Shown: positions 35,763-45,012 of the stretch, piece by piece | Layout: the number at the start of each line of letters is the position of its first letter | Numbering within the stretch: the stretch's first letter is position 1 | Assembly: GCF_900142645.1 (NCBI RefSeq) | Contig: NZ_FRBP01000008.1 | Span: forward strand, 92,743 to 156,742 | Source: Eubacterium callanderi | Lineage (GTDB): Bacteria > Bacillota > Clostridia > Eubacteriales > Eubacteriaceae | DNA length: 64,000 nt | Direction: 5' to 3' | Notes under the pieces: generated by a model | Told to the model about the DNA's origin: nothing | Database searches by the model: none | Seen by the model: only the letters and a program-made list of their open reading frames with translations | Program-made: the position numbers and the translations under genes

Positions 35763-36495
35763 AGTCTTCCTCTGTATTCTTAATGTCGATGGCTTTTTGC
35801 ACCTCGGTCACAAAATCCTCAATAAAGCTCATATGGGTGAGCATGGCGCGGGCGGCGGCATCAGGGTCGTGCTTACGGATACTGGCGACGATGTCGCGGT
35901 GCTGTTTGTTGATGGCCGAGGCGCTCACTTCCTCCATGAGGATAAGGGTGCGCATGTCCTTGATCAGCTCTTCGATCAGGGTAGAGGCTGAGTTTAAGAC
36001 ATCTTTGATGAGCTTGTTGCGGGAGTACAGTGCAATGGAGTCATGGAGCTTTTTATCCAGCTCAGCGCTTTTAGCTTCGTTTGGCTCACTCTCGATGGCA
36101 GCGCAGATTTCCTCCAGGCGCAGGATATCCTCCTTGGTGGCGTGGAGGGCAGCCAGCTTGGCAGCCTCGGTTTCCAGAGAGCGCCTGAGCTCGTGGATTT
36201 CTGTGACCTTTCCGTCGTTCAGCCAGAACATAATGGATAAGGGCTGGGTGAGGGTGTTGTCAAAATCCTCAGTGATAAAGTTGCCCTCGCCCTGGCGGCA
36301 GTGTACCAGGCCGATCATTTCCAGAGCGCGGATGGCCTCCCGCACAGTTGCGCGGGAAACACCCAGTTGTTCGGACAGCTGGCGTTCGGAGGGGAGGCGG
36401 TCGCCACTTTTTAACTGCTTTGTGACGATGTTATTTTTTATCTGCTCTAAAATCTGCAAATATATTTTTTTCTGTGGTATCTCAGTATACATCAT
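35761..36495 (-). CDS. lctA: FadR-type (FCD) GntR regulator of lactate use
   Basis: 244 residues. N-terminal winged helix (RLPSERQLSEQLGVSRATVREAIRALE) and a C-terminal FCD domain (~90-235) with metal-binding His positions (ELDKKLHDSI, NKQHRDIV, LTHMSF). Divergent from the lct operon, whose leader contains a perfect FadR-family palindrome. LldR/LutR-like proteins release their operator on binding lactate. The symbol follows the Acetobacterium woodii lct naming and is inferred from position. Confidence 0.82.
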   Translation of the reverse strand: MMYTEIPQKKIYLQILEQIKNNIVTKQLKSGDRLPSERQLSEQLGVSRATVREAIRALEMIGLVHCRQGEGNFITEDFDNTLTQPLSIMFWLNDGKVTEIHELRRSLETEAAKLAALHATKEDILRLEEICAAIESEPNEAKSAELDKKLHDSIALYSRNKLIKDVLNSASTLIEELIKDMRTLILMEEVSASAINKQHRDIVASIRKHDPDAAARAMLTHMSFIEDFVTEVQKAIDIKNTEED

Positions 36496-36664
36496 TCATT
36501 CTCCTAAGTTTATCAATTTATTCTATCATAGGAGCAATTATTTTACAAATATTAAAAGAAAATAAAAATGCCTGAAAACGGCTAAATCATGGGGATTTTT
36601 GTGATTTTATTTCGTAAAAACAAAAGATTGTTAAAAAATAAACATGAAAACGAGTAAAAAAGTC

Positions 36665-36693
36665 TTGACATTCCTTTACAAAGATCCTATAAT
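36665..36693 (+). promoter_or_regulatory. Consensus promoter of the lct operon
   Basis: TTGACA (36665-36670), 17 bp, TATAAT (36688-36693): exact sigma-A consensus at both elements with optimal spacing. Such strength implies tight repression, matching the operator just downstream. Confidence 0.92.
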
Positions 36694-36703
36694 GAAATCA
36701 ACT

Positions 36704-36722
36704 TAAGTGGTCAGACCACTTA
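36704..36722 (+). promoter_or_regulatory. Operator for the FCD-GntR lactate regulator
   Basis: Perfect 19-bp palindrome TAAGTGGTCAGACCACTTA, containing the FadR-family core TGGTnnnACCA. It begins about 10 bp after the -10 element, so bound repressor would block initiation or early elongation. Confidence 0.88.
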
Positions 36723-36760
36723 CCATTAAAAGTTTAAAAAGGAGTAATTAAGGAGTCATT

Positions 36761-37552
36761 ATGAAAACTTTAGTGTGTATCAAACAGGTGCCGGGCACTT
36801 CCAATGTCGAAGTCGATCCGGAAACAGGTGTATTAATCCGTGATGGTATTGAATCAAAAATGAATCCCTATGATTTGTACGCTTTGGAAACAGCGCTGCG
36901 TCTGCGTGAAGACCTTGGGGGGACAATCACCACATTGTCCATGGGACCCATGCAGACAAAAGAAGTGATTTATGAATCCTTCTACATGGGCGCCGATGAT
37001 GGCTGCCTCTTGTCAGACCGTAAATTCGGCGGCGCCGATGTGGTAGCCACCAGCTATACACTGGCCCAGGGAGCCAAGAAGCTGGGCGATTTTGACCTGA
37101 TCATCTGCGGTAAGCAGACAACGGATGGCGACACTGCACAGGTTGGCCCGGAAATGGCTGAGTTCCTGAGCATCCCGCATGTTACCAACGTTGGTAAAAT
37201 ACTACAGGCCGATGAAAAGGGCCTGACGGTTCAGATGAACATGGAGGACACGGTTGAGATCCAGCATGTGCCGTATCCTTGCCTGATCACCGTTGACAAA
37301 GACATTTATACACCAAGACTGCCCTCCTACAAGCGCAAGCTTGATCTTGAAAAAACACAGGAAATCAAGGTTCTGACCCTTAAAGATATGTATGACACCG
37401 ATGAAAAGAACTATGGCTTAAACGGCTCCGCCACCCAGGTTGAACGGATTTTCCCACCGGAAAGCAATGTGGAAAAAACAACCTATGAGGGTGCTGGAAA
37501 AGAAGTTGCCAAGGCGCTGTATGGCATTTTGGCTGAAAAGAAATACGTATAA
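36761..37552 (+). CDS. lctB: Electron-transferring flavoprotein beta subunit of the lactate dehydrogenase complex
   Basis: 263 residues, EtfB fold: [19 protein letters not shown] start, [20 protein letters not shown], and the nucleotide-binding [20 protein letters not shown]. In A. woodii the LctBCD complex oxidises lactate with NAD+ while spending reduced ferredoxin (electron confurcation). First gene of the operon; SD AAGGAG. Confidence 0.93.
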   Translation: MKTLVCIKQVPGTSNVEVDPETGVLIRDGIESKMNPYDLYALETALRLREDLGGTITTLSMGPMQTKEVIYESFYMGADDGCLLSDRKFGGADVVATSYTLAQGAKKLGDFDLIICGKQTTDGDTAQVGPEMAEFLSIPHVTNVGKILQADEKGLTVQMNMEDTVEIQHVPYPCLITVDKDIYTPRLPSYKRKLDLEKTQEIKVLTLKDMYDTDEKNYGLNGSATQVERIFPPESNVEKTTYEGAGKEVAKALYGILAEKKYV

Positions 37553-37567
37553 AAGGGGAGAGATAAA

Positions 37568-38791
37568 ATGGCTGGAATTAAAGTAATCAATGAAAACTGC
37601 GGACAGGAGATTTTCGATCAGTTTAATGAAATCTGTCCCTTCGGCGCCTTTACTTTTGAAAATAACAAGATGGAAGTAACCGCTGCCTGTAAAATGTGTA
37701 AGCTATGCCTGAAAAAAGGCCCTGAAGGCTATGTAGAGCTGGAAGAGGATGAAAAGGAAGAGATTGACAAAAGCAAATACCGCGGCGTTACCGTCTATGT
37801 AGATCATGTGGAAGGCAAGATTCATCCGGTAACCCTGGAGCTGATCGGAAAAGCCAAGGAGCTGGCTTCTGTCATCGACCATCCGGTATATGCCCTGTTC
37901 ATCGGCCATAATATCGGTGAAAAGGCCAAAGAGCTGTTACACTACGGCGTGGACAAGGTTTTTGTGTACGACGACGCCCGGCTGGCCCATTTTTCCATCG
38001 AGCCGTACACCAATGCTTTTGAGGACTTCATCCGCAAGGAAAACCCATCCTCCATCCTGGTGGGCGCTACCAACGTTGGCCGTTCGCTGGCCCCACGTGT
38101 CGCGGCCCGCTTCCGCACGGGCTTAACCGCAGACTGTACCATCCTGGAAATGAAGGAAAATACCGATTTGGTCCAGATAAGACCTGCTTTCGGCGGGAAT
38201 ATCATGGCTCAGATCGTCACCGAAAACAACCGCCCGCAGTTCTGCACAGTGCGCTACAAGATTTTCTCAGCGCCAGAACGCTCTGAAGAGGCCAAGGGTG
38301 AGATTGTGAATATGGCATTAGAAGAAAAACGTTTTGCCTCAGCCATCGAGGTTCTTGAAATCATCAAGAAGGAAAAAGGCTTTGACATCTCCGAGGCCGA
38401 TGTCATCGTCGCTGTTGGCCGTGGGGTCAAGAGTGAAAAAGACCTGCCGATGGTGCAGGAATTCGCGGACGCCATCGGCGCGAAAATGGCCTGTACCCGC
38501 CCGAACATTGAAAACGGCTGGTTTGACCCGCGCCTGCAGATCGGCCTGAGCGGCCGTACCGTTAAGCCTAAGCTGATTATCGCAGTGGGTGTGTCCGGCT
38601 CAGTCCAGTTCGCCGCTGGTATGCAGAACTCCGAATACATTGTGGCCATTAATAATGATAAGAACGCATCCATCTTTAATATTGCCCACTGTGGTATTGT
38701 CGGGGATTTGTACGAAGTCATCCCTGAGCTGATGGAAGAAATACGAAACAATAAAAATGTGAACGAAACCCTGGAAAGTGAGGCTGTATAA
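37568..38791 (+). CDS. lctC: Electron-transferring flavoprotein alpha subunit with N-terminal ferredoxin-like domain
   Basis: 407 residues. The first ~70 residues contain Cys in EICPFGAF and CKMCKLC, enough for one [4Fe-4S] cluster, fused to an EtfA core with the FAD site [11 protein letters not shown]...[23 protein letters not shown]. The extra cluster is typical of confurcating Etf proteins that use ferredoxin. 15 bp after lctB and 2 bp before lctD. Confidence 0.93.
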   Translation: MAGIKVINENCGQEIFDQFNEICPFGAFTFENNKMEVTAACKMCKLCLKKGPEGYVELEEDEKEEIDKSKYRGVTVYVDHVEGKIHPVTLELIGKAKELASVIDHPVYALFIGHNIGEKAKELLHYGVDKVFVYDDARLAHFSIEPYTNAFEDFIRKENPSSILVGATNVGRSLAPRVAARFRTGLTADCTILEMKENTDLVQIRPAFGGNIMAQIVTENNRPQFCTVRYKIFSAPERSEEAKGEIVNMALEEKRFASAIEVLEIIKKEKGFDISEADVIVAVGRGVKSEKDLPMVQEFADAIGAKMACTRPNIENGWFDPRLQIGLSGRTVKPKLIIAVGVSGSVQFAAGMQNSEYIVAINNDKNASIFNIAHCGIVGDLYEVIPELMEEIRNNKNVNETLESEAV

Positions 38792-38793
38792 CC

Positions 38794-40194
38794 ATGGATT
38801 ACAAAAAAGTTGATGAAAAGGACGTTGAATATTTAAGAACCCTGGTGGACGCGGACCGCATCCTGGTAGGGGATGAAATCTCTGAGGATTACAGCCATGA
38901 CGAGCTGGGCACTGTCGCCAATTATCCGGAAGTGCTGATGCGCGTGCTCTCCACCGAGGAGGTTTCCGCCATCATGAAATATGCTTATGAACAGAATATT
39001 CCTGTGGTGGTCAGAGGCTCCGGCACTGGTCTGGTGGGCGCGTGCGTGCCGATCTATGGCGGCATCATGCTGGAAACCACACTGATGAACCATATCCTTG
39101 AGCTGGATACTGAAAACCTGACAGTGACCGTCGAACCCGGCGTTCTGCTCATGGAGCTTTCCAAATTTGTGGAAGAAAACGACCTGTTCTACCCACCGGA
39201 CCCAGGTGAAAAATCAGCGACCATTGCGGGCAATATCTCCACCAACGCCGGCGGTATGCGCGCGGTAAAATACGGCGTCACCCGTGATTATGTCCGCGGG
39301 CTTACGGTGGTCATGCCAAATGGGGAAGTGCTGGAGCTTGGCGGCAAGATTGTTAAAAACAGCTCTGGCTACAGCTTGAAGGATCTGGTCATCGGCTCTG
39401 AGGGAACCCTGTGTGTGATTACCAGGGCTGTGCTCAAGCTGCTGCCCCTGCCTAAAAAAACCCTGAGCCTTCTAGTGCCCTTCGATACCTTTACAGAAGC
39501 GGCTGCCGTAGTGCCAAAGATCATCAAATCCAAGGCTATTCCAACAGCCATTGAGTTCATGGAACGCCAGACCATTCTCTTTGCCGAAGACTTCTTGGGC
39601 AAGAAATTCCCAGATACCAAGAGCAATGCCTACATCCTGCTTACTTTTGACGGCAACACCAAAGAACAGGTGGAAGCAGAGTACGAAGTGGTGGCAGACC
39701 TCTGTCTGAGTGAAGGGGCAAAGGATGTATATATTGTCGATACTGACGAGCGTAAGGACTCTGTCTGGAGCGCCCGCGGCGCTTTCCTAGAAGCCATCAA
39801 GGCATCTACCACTGAAATGGACGAATGTGACGTGGTGGTCCCGAGAAACCGTGTGGCAGAATTTATCAACTACACCCACGACCTTGAAAAGGAACTGAAT
39901 ATCCGAATCCCGAGCTTTGGCCATGCCGGCGACGGCAACCTGCACCTCTACATCTGCCGTGATGAGCTGGGCCAGAAGGAATGGGAAGAAATGCTGGATA
40001 CTGCCATGGATAAGCTCTACGCTAAATCCCTTGAGTTTGACGGGCTTGTCTCGGGCGAGCACGGCATCGGCTATGCTAAACGAAAATACCTCTTTAACGA
40101 TTATGGCGAATATGAAATGGGTCTGATGGACGGCATCAAGCATGCCTTTGACCCGAAGAATATTCTGAACCCTAAAAAAGTCTGCCAGATGTAA
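38794..40194 (+). CDS. lctD: FAD-linked lactate dehydrogenase (GlcD family)
   Basis: 466 residues. PCMH-type FAD domain ([33 protein letters not shown]) and C-terminal oxidase domain with HAGDGNLHL and [11 protein letters not shown]. Acts as the lactate-oxidising subunit together with LctBC. Whether D- or L-lactate is the direct substrate cannot be read from sequence; glycolate oxidase is the main alternative in isolation, but the operon context settles lactate. Confidence 0.93.
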   Translation: MDYKKVDEKDVEYLRTLVDADRILVGDEISEDYSHDELGTVANYPEVLMRVLSTEEVSAIMKYAYEQNIPVVVRGSGTGLVGACVPIYGGIMLETTLMNHILELDTENLTVTVEPGVLLMELSKFVEENDLFYPPDPGEKSATIAGNISTNAGGMRAVKYGVTRDYVRGLTVVMPNGEVLELGGKIVKNSSGYSLKDLVIGSEGTLCVITRAVLKLLPLPKKTLSLLVPFDTFTEAAAVVPKIIKSKAIPTAIEFMERQTILFAEDFLGKKFPDTKSNAYILLTFDGNTKEQVEAEYEVVADLCLSEGAKDVYIVDTDERKDSVWSARGAFLEAIKASTTEMDECDVVVPRNRVAEFINYTHDLEKELNIRIPSFGHAGDGNLHLYICRDELGQKEWEEMLDTAMDKLYAKSLEFDGLVSGEHGIGYAKRKYLFNDYGEYEMGLMDGIKHAFDPKNILNPKKVCQM

Positions 40195-40206
40195 GGGGGT
40201 ATGGAG

Positions 40207-41733
40207 ATGGACAACATTTATGTTCTTTTCATATTGGCGCTCATCCCCATCATTTGGTTAATTGTTTCACTGGGTGTGATGAAAATACCAGGGCATAAGG
40301 CCTGTCCCGTGGCCCTGGTGATCACTCTGGCTCTCAGTATAATTGTCTGGAAAATGCCGGCGCTTGACAGCTTTACCGGTGCCCTTGAGGGCATCGTCAT
40401 GGGGCTTTGGCCCATTGTCTACATCATCATTGCGGCGGTGTTTACCTACAACCTTACCACTTATTCGGGAAGTATGGAAACCATTAAAAACATGATGACC
40501 GGCGTATCCTCAGATAAACGCATCCTCGTACTCATACTGGCCTGGGGCTTCGGCGGCTTTCTGGAAGCCATTGCAGGCTTTGGCACTGCGGTGGCCATCC
40601 CTGCCGGCATTATGGCATCCCTTGGCTTTAACCCGGTCTCGGCAGCGGTCATGTGCCTGATTGCGAATACCACGCCGACTGCCTTTGGGGCCATCGGCCT
40701 GCCAGTCACCACGCTGGCCCAGGTAACAGACCTGAACGTTATGCAGCTGTCCTATACGGTTTCCATTCAGCTTTTTGTGCTCATACTCATCATCCCGTTT
40801 GTGCTGGTCATGCTTACCGGCGGGGGATTCAAGGCCATTAAGGGTGTGTTCGGCATCACGCTGATCTCCGGCCTGTCCTTTGCGGTTCCTCAGATTTTTG
40901 TGGCGAAGTTCCTTGGAGCAGAGCTTCCTGCCATTGTGGGATCGCTGATCTGTATGGGCGTGACCGTACTGGTCGCCAAAAAATTCTATAACAGAGAGGA
41001 AGCTGCCGGGGCTGTGAAGGTCCCCCTGAAAACTGCCTTCATGGCCTGGCTGCCCTTTATTCTGGTTTTTCTTTTTATCATTCTCTGCTCATCGCTGTTC
41101 CCGTTTATCAGTGAGCCGCTGGGCAGCATTAAAACTTCAATCCCCATTTATACCGGAGAGGGCGCGAAGCCCAACACCTTTGCATGGATCGCCTGTCCGG
41201 GAACCCTGATCATCCTCGCCACCTATCTGGGCGGCCTGCTGCAGGGGTTAAAATTCAGAGAAATTTCCGTTGTGTTTGGTAAAACCATCAAGCAGATGGG
41301 AAAGACAGCGATCACAGTTTGTTCCATTGTAGGCCTGGCCAAGGTTATGGGCTACAGCGGAATGATTACTTCCATCGCCATGGTACTGGTGGCCGTGACA
41401 GGCAGTTTTTATCCCCTTATCGCGCCCATCATCGGTGCGCTCGGTACCTTTGTGACAGGGAGTGATACCTCAGCCAACGTCCTTTTCGGCGAGCTGCAGG
41501 TACAGGCTGCGGGTTCCATTGGGGCAGACCCCTTCTGGATCGCGGCAGCCAATATGGCTGGCGCCACAGCCGGAAAAATGATTTCACCCCAGAGTATCGC
41601 TGTTGCTACAGCGGCCACTGGGTTAATTGGTCAGGAGGGCAAGATCCTAACCTCGACCATGAAGTTCTGCGCGGTGTATGTCGTGATTATCGGCATCGTA
41701 GCATTCTTCGGAGGCCCACTCTTAGGCTTCTGA
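40207..41733 (+). CDS. lctE: L-lactate permease (LctP family)
   Basis: 508 residues from the ATG at 40207, chosen for its spacing from AAGGGGG (40195-40199 region); ATG 40201 is possible. About 12-13 membrane segments, with family blocks GFGGFLEAIAGFGTAVAIPA and IANTTPTAFGAIGLPV and the C-terminal SPQSIAVATAATG. Last gene of the operon. Confidence 0.93.
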   Translation: MDNIYVLFILALIPIIWLIVSLGVMKIPGHKACPVALVITLALSIIVWKMPALDSFTGALEGIVMGLWPIVYIIIAAVFTYNLTTYSGSMETIKNMMTGVSSDKRILVLILAWGFGGFLEAIAGFGTAVAIPAGIMASLGFNPVSAAVMCLIANTTPTAFGAIGLPVTTLAQVTDLNVMQLSYTVSIQLFVLILIIPFVLVMLTGGGFKAIKGVFGITLISGLSFAVPQIFVAKFLGAELPAIVGSLICMGVTVLVAKKFYNREEAAGAVKVPLKTAFMAWLPFILVFLFIILCSSLFPFISEPLGSIKTSIPIYTGEGAKPNTFAWIACPGTLIILATYLGGLLQGLKFREISVVFGKTIKQMGKTAITVCSIVGLAKVMGYSGMITSIAMVLVAVTGSFYPLIAPIIGALGTFVTGSDTSANVLFGELQVQAAGSIGADPFWIAAANMAGATAGKMISPQSIAVATAATGLIGQEGKILTSTMKFCAVYVVIIGIVAFFGGPLLGF

Positions 41734-41763
41734 TAAAATCGTATGACAAATTTTACCTGAGAG

Positions 41764-41800
41764 AAGGAACCGTCAAGCGCAACTGACGGTTCCTTTTCTT
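41764..41800 (+). terminator. Terminator of the lct operon
   Basis: 12-bp stem AAGGAACCGTCA / TGACGGTTCCTT followed by TTCTTTTT. Confidence 0.9.
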
Positions 41801-41905
41801 TTTAGAACTTTTTAATGCGGCGCCCCAGATTTTAATCCCATCTTTACAGAGAAGACCCTATAATAAGAAACAACAAAAATCTTATCAAAGTGAGGAAGTA
41901 TCAAG

Positions 41906-42283
41906 TTGAAAACAAGCGTGAAGAAAACAGCTGTCATTGTGGGGTGCAGCCAGATGGGCGCCCGCCTGGCAATGTCTTTATCGGACAAAGGCTATAAGGT
42001 TGTGATCATGGACAAGGATTACCACGCCTTTGAAAGGATTGACCGGCATTTTCTGGGAACAGAGTTCCTGGGCGATGGCCAGGATCTGGCAGCGCTTCGT
42101 TCTTTAGGGGTTGACAATATTAAGCTTTTCGTGGCCGCGACCGGAAACGATGCCGACAACCTTACCTTGTCACGCAAGGCCGAAAAGCTTTATCACCTGG
42201 GCCGCGTCTACGCAAGGCTGAGTGGAAACCAGAGCCGTGAACAGCTGAAACGCTGTTCCGCAGACCATGCTTCGGCAATATAG
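41906..42283 (+). CDS. Stand-alone RCK_N (TrkA-N) nucleotide-binding protein
   Basis: 125 residues from a TTG with GAGGAAG upstream. A Rossmann fold with VIVGCSQMGARLA and the acidic strand end VVIMDKD. TrkA/KtrA regulators usually have an RCK_C domain after this; here the protein stops just after the RCK_N part. No potassium channel gene adjoins. It may be a truncated regulator or a single-domain ligand sensor. 26 bp before dapA. Confidence 0.7.
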   Translation: MKTSVKKTAVIVGCSQMGARLAMSLSDKGYKVVIMDKDYHAFERIDRHFLGTEFLGDGQDLAALRSLGVDNIKLFVAATGNDADNLTLSRKAEKLYHLGRVYARLSGNQSREQLKRCSADHASAI

Positions 42284-42309
42284 CCCAGTGGACGATAAGA
42301 GGAAAAATC

Positions 42310-43269
42310 ATGAAAGCTAAAATTTTTAAGGGGGCAGCCACCGCGCTGGTAACCCCGATGAAGCCCGACGGGTCCATTTCCTACGAGACCCTGTCAGGAC
42401 TGATCGACTACCAGCTTAAGCACCATGCCGACGCGGTGGTTATCGGTGGTACCACGGGTGAGTCCGCATCTCTTTCGGAAAGGGAACTGCTTGAACTGAC
42501 GGCGTTTACCGTTAAGGCGGTGAGAGGGCATATCCCTGTCATTGCCAATATGGGCAGCAACAATACTGCCCACAGCGTGGAGCTGGCCGGCAAAATGGAA
42601 AAGCTCGGAGCCGATGCTCTGCTTTCGGTAACACCCTACTACAACAAGGCGTCACAGCAGGGACTTTACGAGCATTTTAAGGCAGGGGCCACGGCTACCG
42701 GACTGCCCATCATTCTCTACAATGTGCCCTCCCGCACTGGCGTCAATATCGCTGTGGATACCTATAAGCGTTTGTCTGAGATTGACAACATTGCCGCGGT
42801 CAAGGAAGCCAGCGGCAATTTCAATCAGATGGCGCAGATCGCTGCTGAGTGCGGCGATGCCCTGGACATTTATTCCGGCAATGACGACCAGATTGTCCCG
42901 GCGCTGGCGCTGGGAGCAGCGGGCGTCATCTCGGTGCTGTCCAACCTGATCCCCGGCCAGGTTCATCAAATCTGCGCCAGCTATTTTGAGGGTAATGTGG
43001 GTAAAAGCCGTTATTTCCAGCTTTACTATCTGGAGCTGGCAGAGGCGCTGTTTTCAGACATCAATCCCATTCCGGTCAAGCAGGCCTTGAACTTTATGGG
43101 GCTGGATGTGGGAGGCTGCCGTCTGCCGCTGTGCGACATGGCCCCCGCCGAGGCGGCCAGGCTGCTAAAGTGCATACAGAAGTATGGGCTCTGCCGCTTT
43201 CCGGAAAGGCCAAAAGAAAAGCGCTTCCATGCGAATCGGCGTTTATCTCTAATATCTGATGTGTTTTAA
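42310..43269 (+). CDS. dapA: 4-hydroxy-tetrahydrodipicolinate synthase with extended C-terminus
   Basis: 319 residues. TIM-barrel aldolase with GGTTGES, the Tyr and Arg in YNVPSRTG and the Schiff-base Lys in VKEASGN. The Arg after Ser supports DapA rather than sialate lyase. First step of lysine/diaminopimelate synthesis. The family usually ends near residue 295 (KYGL); here about 24 further residues, basic and unlike the family, follow to a stop, possibly from loss of the original stop codon by frameshift. Confidence 0.9.
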   Translation: MKAKIFKGAATALVTPMKPDGSISYETLSGLIDYQLKHHADAVVIGGTTGESASLSERELLELTAFTVKAVRGHIPVIANMGSNNTAHSVELAGKMEKLGADALLSVTPYYNKASQQGLYEHFKAGATATGLPIILYNVPSRTGVNIAVDTYKRLSEIDNIAAVKEASGNFNQMAQIAAECGDALDIYSGNDDQIVPALALGAAGVISVLSNLIPGQVHQICASYFEGNVGKSRYFQLYYLELAEALFSDINPIPVKQALNFMGLDVGGCRLPLCDMAPAEAARLLKCIQKYGLCRFPERPKEKRFHANRRLSLISDVF

Positions 43270-43329
43270 AAACGAGCGCTCCGGGGTATAATAGAGGCAT
43301 TAAATAATGCCAAGCCGGAGGATAAAACA

Positions 43330-43674
43330 ATGAACGCAATAGATGGCTACATCGACCAGTTTACAGGTGATAAGCGAAAAAAGCTGGAGGAAATCCGCGC
43401 GCTCATCAGAGAGAACGCGCCAGAGGCCAGTGAAAAAATCAGCTGGAATATGCCTACCTTTTTCCTGAACGGTAACCTGGTGCACTTTGCCATGAACAAA
43501 GCGCACCTTGGCTTTTATCCCACACCCAGCGGGGTAGAGAACTTTGAGAAAGAGCTGAAGGACTACCGGCATTCCAGGGGAGCGATCCAGTTTCCGCTGG
43601 ACAAACCCTTACCAAAGGATCTGATCGCAGCGATTGTCCAGTTCAGGGTAGCGGAAAACACAAAGAAAAAATAA
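43330..43674 (+). CDS. DUF1801 (YdhG-like) protein
   Basis: 114 residues. Pattern EKISWNMPTFF, NLVHFAMNKAHLGFYP and FPLDKPLPKDLI match the small DUF1801 family, structurally similar to frataxin-like folds. TATAAT at 43287-43292 may be its -10. Function in the family is uncertain. Confidence 0.82.
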   Translation: MNAIDGYIDQFTGDKRKKLEEIRALIRENAPEASEKISWNMPTFFLNGNLVHFAMNKAHLGFYPTPSGVENFEKELKDYRHSRGAIQFPLDKPLPKDLIAAIVQFRVAENTKKK

Positions 43675-43677
43675 GAT

Positions 43678-43716
43678 AAAAAACGCCCGCTGCTGTGAAG
43701 GCAGCGGGCGTTTTTA
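43678..43716. terminator. Bidirectional terminator
   Basis: CGCCCGCTGC / GCAGCGGGCG stem with A-rich and T-rich flanks. Serves both the DUF1801 gene and the surface operon on the minus strand. Confidence 0.93.
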
Positions 43717-43721
43717 TTATA

Positions 43722-44261
43722 TTATGAAGGGTTGGCCGGCTTTTTCTTTTTACCGGCGGAAAGGTTTTTAACGGCCAAGACAACCAAAATGGCTGCGATT
43801 ATTAACATCAGGCTTGCGATAAAATTGGCACGGACAAAGCCGATGATATAGCCGATAATGGGGATATGGCCGCGGACTACACCGATGACCGCCGCTGCCG
43901 GAACATTGGTGTCCACCGTGTCTGCGGCGTCACCTTTTGTGCTGAAAACAGTCTGGCCTTCGGAGTCTGTGGTTTTATCCACCACGCGGTGTGTGACGAC
44001 TGTTGTGCCATCGGGACTGACGGCGTATGTGACAATGTCGCCAACCGCGATGTCCTGAGGCGGGATGATTTGAACCAGTGCCAGTTCGCCGGTGCGTAAG
44101 GCGGGTGTCATGCTGCCAGAGAGCACTTCATACATGCGGTAGCCAAAAATAGATTTGGCAGGGCTTGGATTTAATGCAAAGGCCAGGGCGCCGCCAAGGA
44201 TGATAATCATGGACAGAAGCCATATGGTAGTGCCGAGACCTTTTTTAACGCTTGCTTTCAT
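43722..44261 (-). CDS. sipW: SipW-type (ER-like) signal peptidase I
   Basis: 179 residues, with two membrane helices, one near the N-terminus (~12-32) and one near the C-terminus (~150-168). The catalytic Ser is in VLSGSMTPAL and the catalytic His in VVTHRVV, a Ser-His arrangement as in eukaryote-like SipW instead of the usual Ser-Lys. In Bacillus SipW processes TasA and TapA. Last gene of the minus-strand operon, matching its role as the dedicated peptidase for the two TasA-like proteins. Confidence 0.9.
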   Translation of the reverse strand: MKASVKKGLGTTIWLLSMIIILGGALAFALNPSPAKSIFGYRMYEVLSGSMTPALRTGELALVQIIPPQDIAVGDIVTYAVSPDGTTVVTHRVVDKTTDSEGQTVFSTKGDAADTVDTNVPAAAVIGVVRGHIPIIGYIIGFVRANFIASLMLIIAAILVVLAVKNLSAGKKKKPANPS

Positions 44262-44274
44262 GAAGGGGTTCCTT

Positions 44275-44982
44275 TCATTTTTGATGTTTTTTTCTGCTTA
44301 CCAGCCATAGCGGCAGTGATAATATCAGAGCCAGCGCGGCGATCAGCAGGGGATAGCCCATTTTGGAAAGGCCAGTGTCAGGGCTTTTACCGTTAGAATT
44401 CAGAAGGTTAGCAGGCCCGGAGGTATTGTCGGGAGCAGTATCATCTTTTCCATTTGGCGCTTCGGCTCTTCTGGCTGTAAAAATCCAGCGAACCTGTGCG
44501 CGGGCTTTCTGATGCCTCGTGTCAAGATCAACACCTGTGAGTGTAAACATCGCATCTAAACGATGCGCGCTTTCAGAAGTGATCCGGCCAAGGTAAATAT
44601 CCTTTCCCATGCTTCGGTTTTTGCTGTCTGTTTCGCCAGCGGCGGTGCCATTGTACAGCTCGTGCCCATCCAGCGACAGATGGAGCCGGATATGGCGGAT
44701 CAGATCAAGATCGGGTGGATTGCTTTCAGGACTTTCTGCCCTGAGCCACAAGTCATAGTAATTGAGGGATCGGTTGGTCACGTTGTAAGAACGCTTGAGT
44801 GTGTCTCCTGGAATGAGCTGCTCCTCATGGATAAAGGCGCGGTCAGTGTCGGATTGGACAAAAAATCCTGAGGGATTCCCCTCAATGCTGAAATCCGAAT
44901 AGTCAAATTCCCGGGCCAGGACGGGTTGGCCTGACGCCAGTAAAACCAGCGCCAGGAGGGTTATGAGGATTCTTGTTTTGAT
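44275..44982 (-). CDS. Secreted protein with SPDTG sorting signal and unusual start codon
   Basis: 235 residues if started at ATC (44980-44982). A strong SD, AGGGAGG, lies 6-7 bases upstream, and the reading frame from there gives a textbook signal peptide (KTRILITLLALVLLASG then PVLA). No ATG, GTG or TTG exists between the SD and the signal peptide; the first ordinary start (GTG at 44781) would remove the signal peptide. The C-terminus has SPDTG, a hydrophobic helix and KKHQK, a cell-wall sorting signal of the (S/P)PxTG type known for class B-like sortases of Clostridia. The middle is a beta-rich domain related in pattern to TasA-like proteins. Confidence 0.7.
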   Translation of the reverse strand: MKTRILITLLALVLLASGQPVLAREFDYSDFSIEGNPSGFFVQSDTDRAFIHEEQLIPGDTLKRSYNVTNRSLNYYDLWLRAESPESNPPDLDLIRHIRLHLSLDGHELYNGTAAGETDSKNRSMGKDIYLGRITSESAHRLDAMFTLTGVDLDTRHQKARAQVRWIFTARRAEAPNGKDDTAPDNTSGPANLLNSNGKSPDTGLSKMGYPLLIAALALILSLPLWLVSRKKHQK

Positions 44983-45012
44983 ATGAATCCCTCCCTTTCT
45001 GTGTGCGAGTGA

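Noticed and set aside
35783-36565. A 260-codon plus-strand frame opposite the lactate regulator
   Set aside because: The minus-strand protein has an unmistakable GntR-FCD pattern; the plus-strand product is low-complexity Ser/Arg-rich shadow.
41843-41864. A promoter TTTACA...TATAAT before the RCK_N gene
   Set aside because: Spacing is only 10 bp; the -10 may be real but no suitable -35 is visible.
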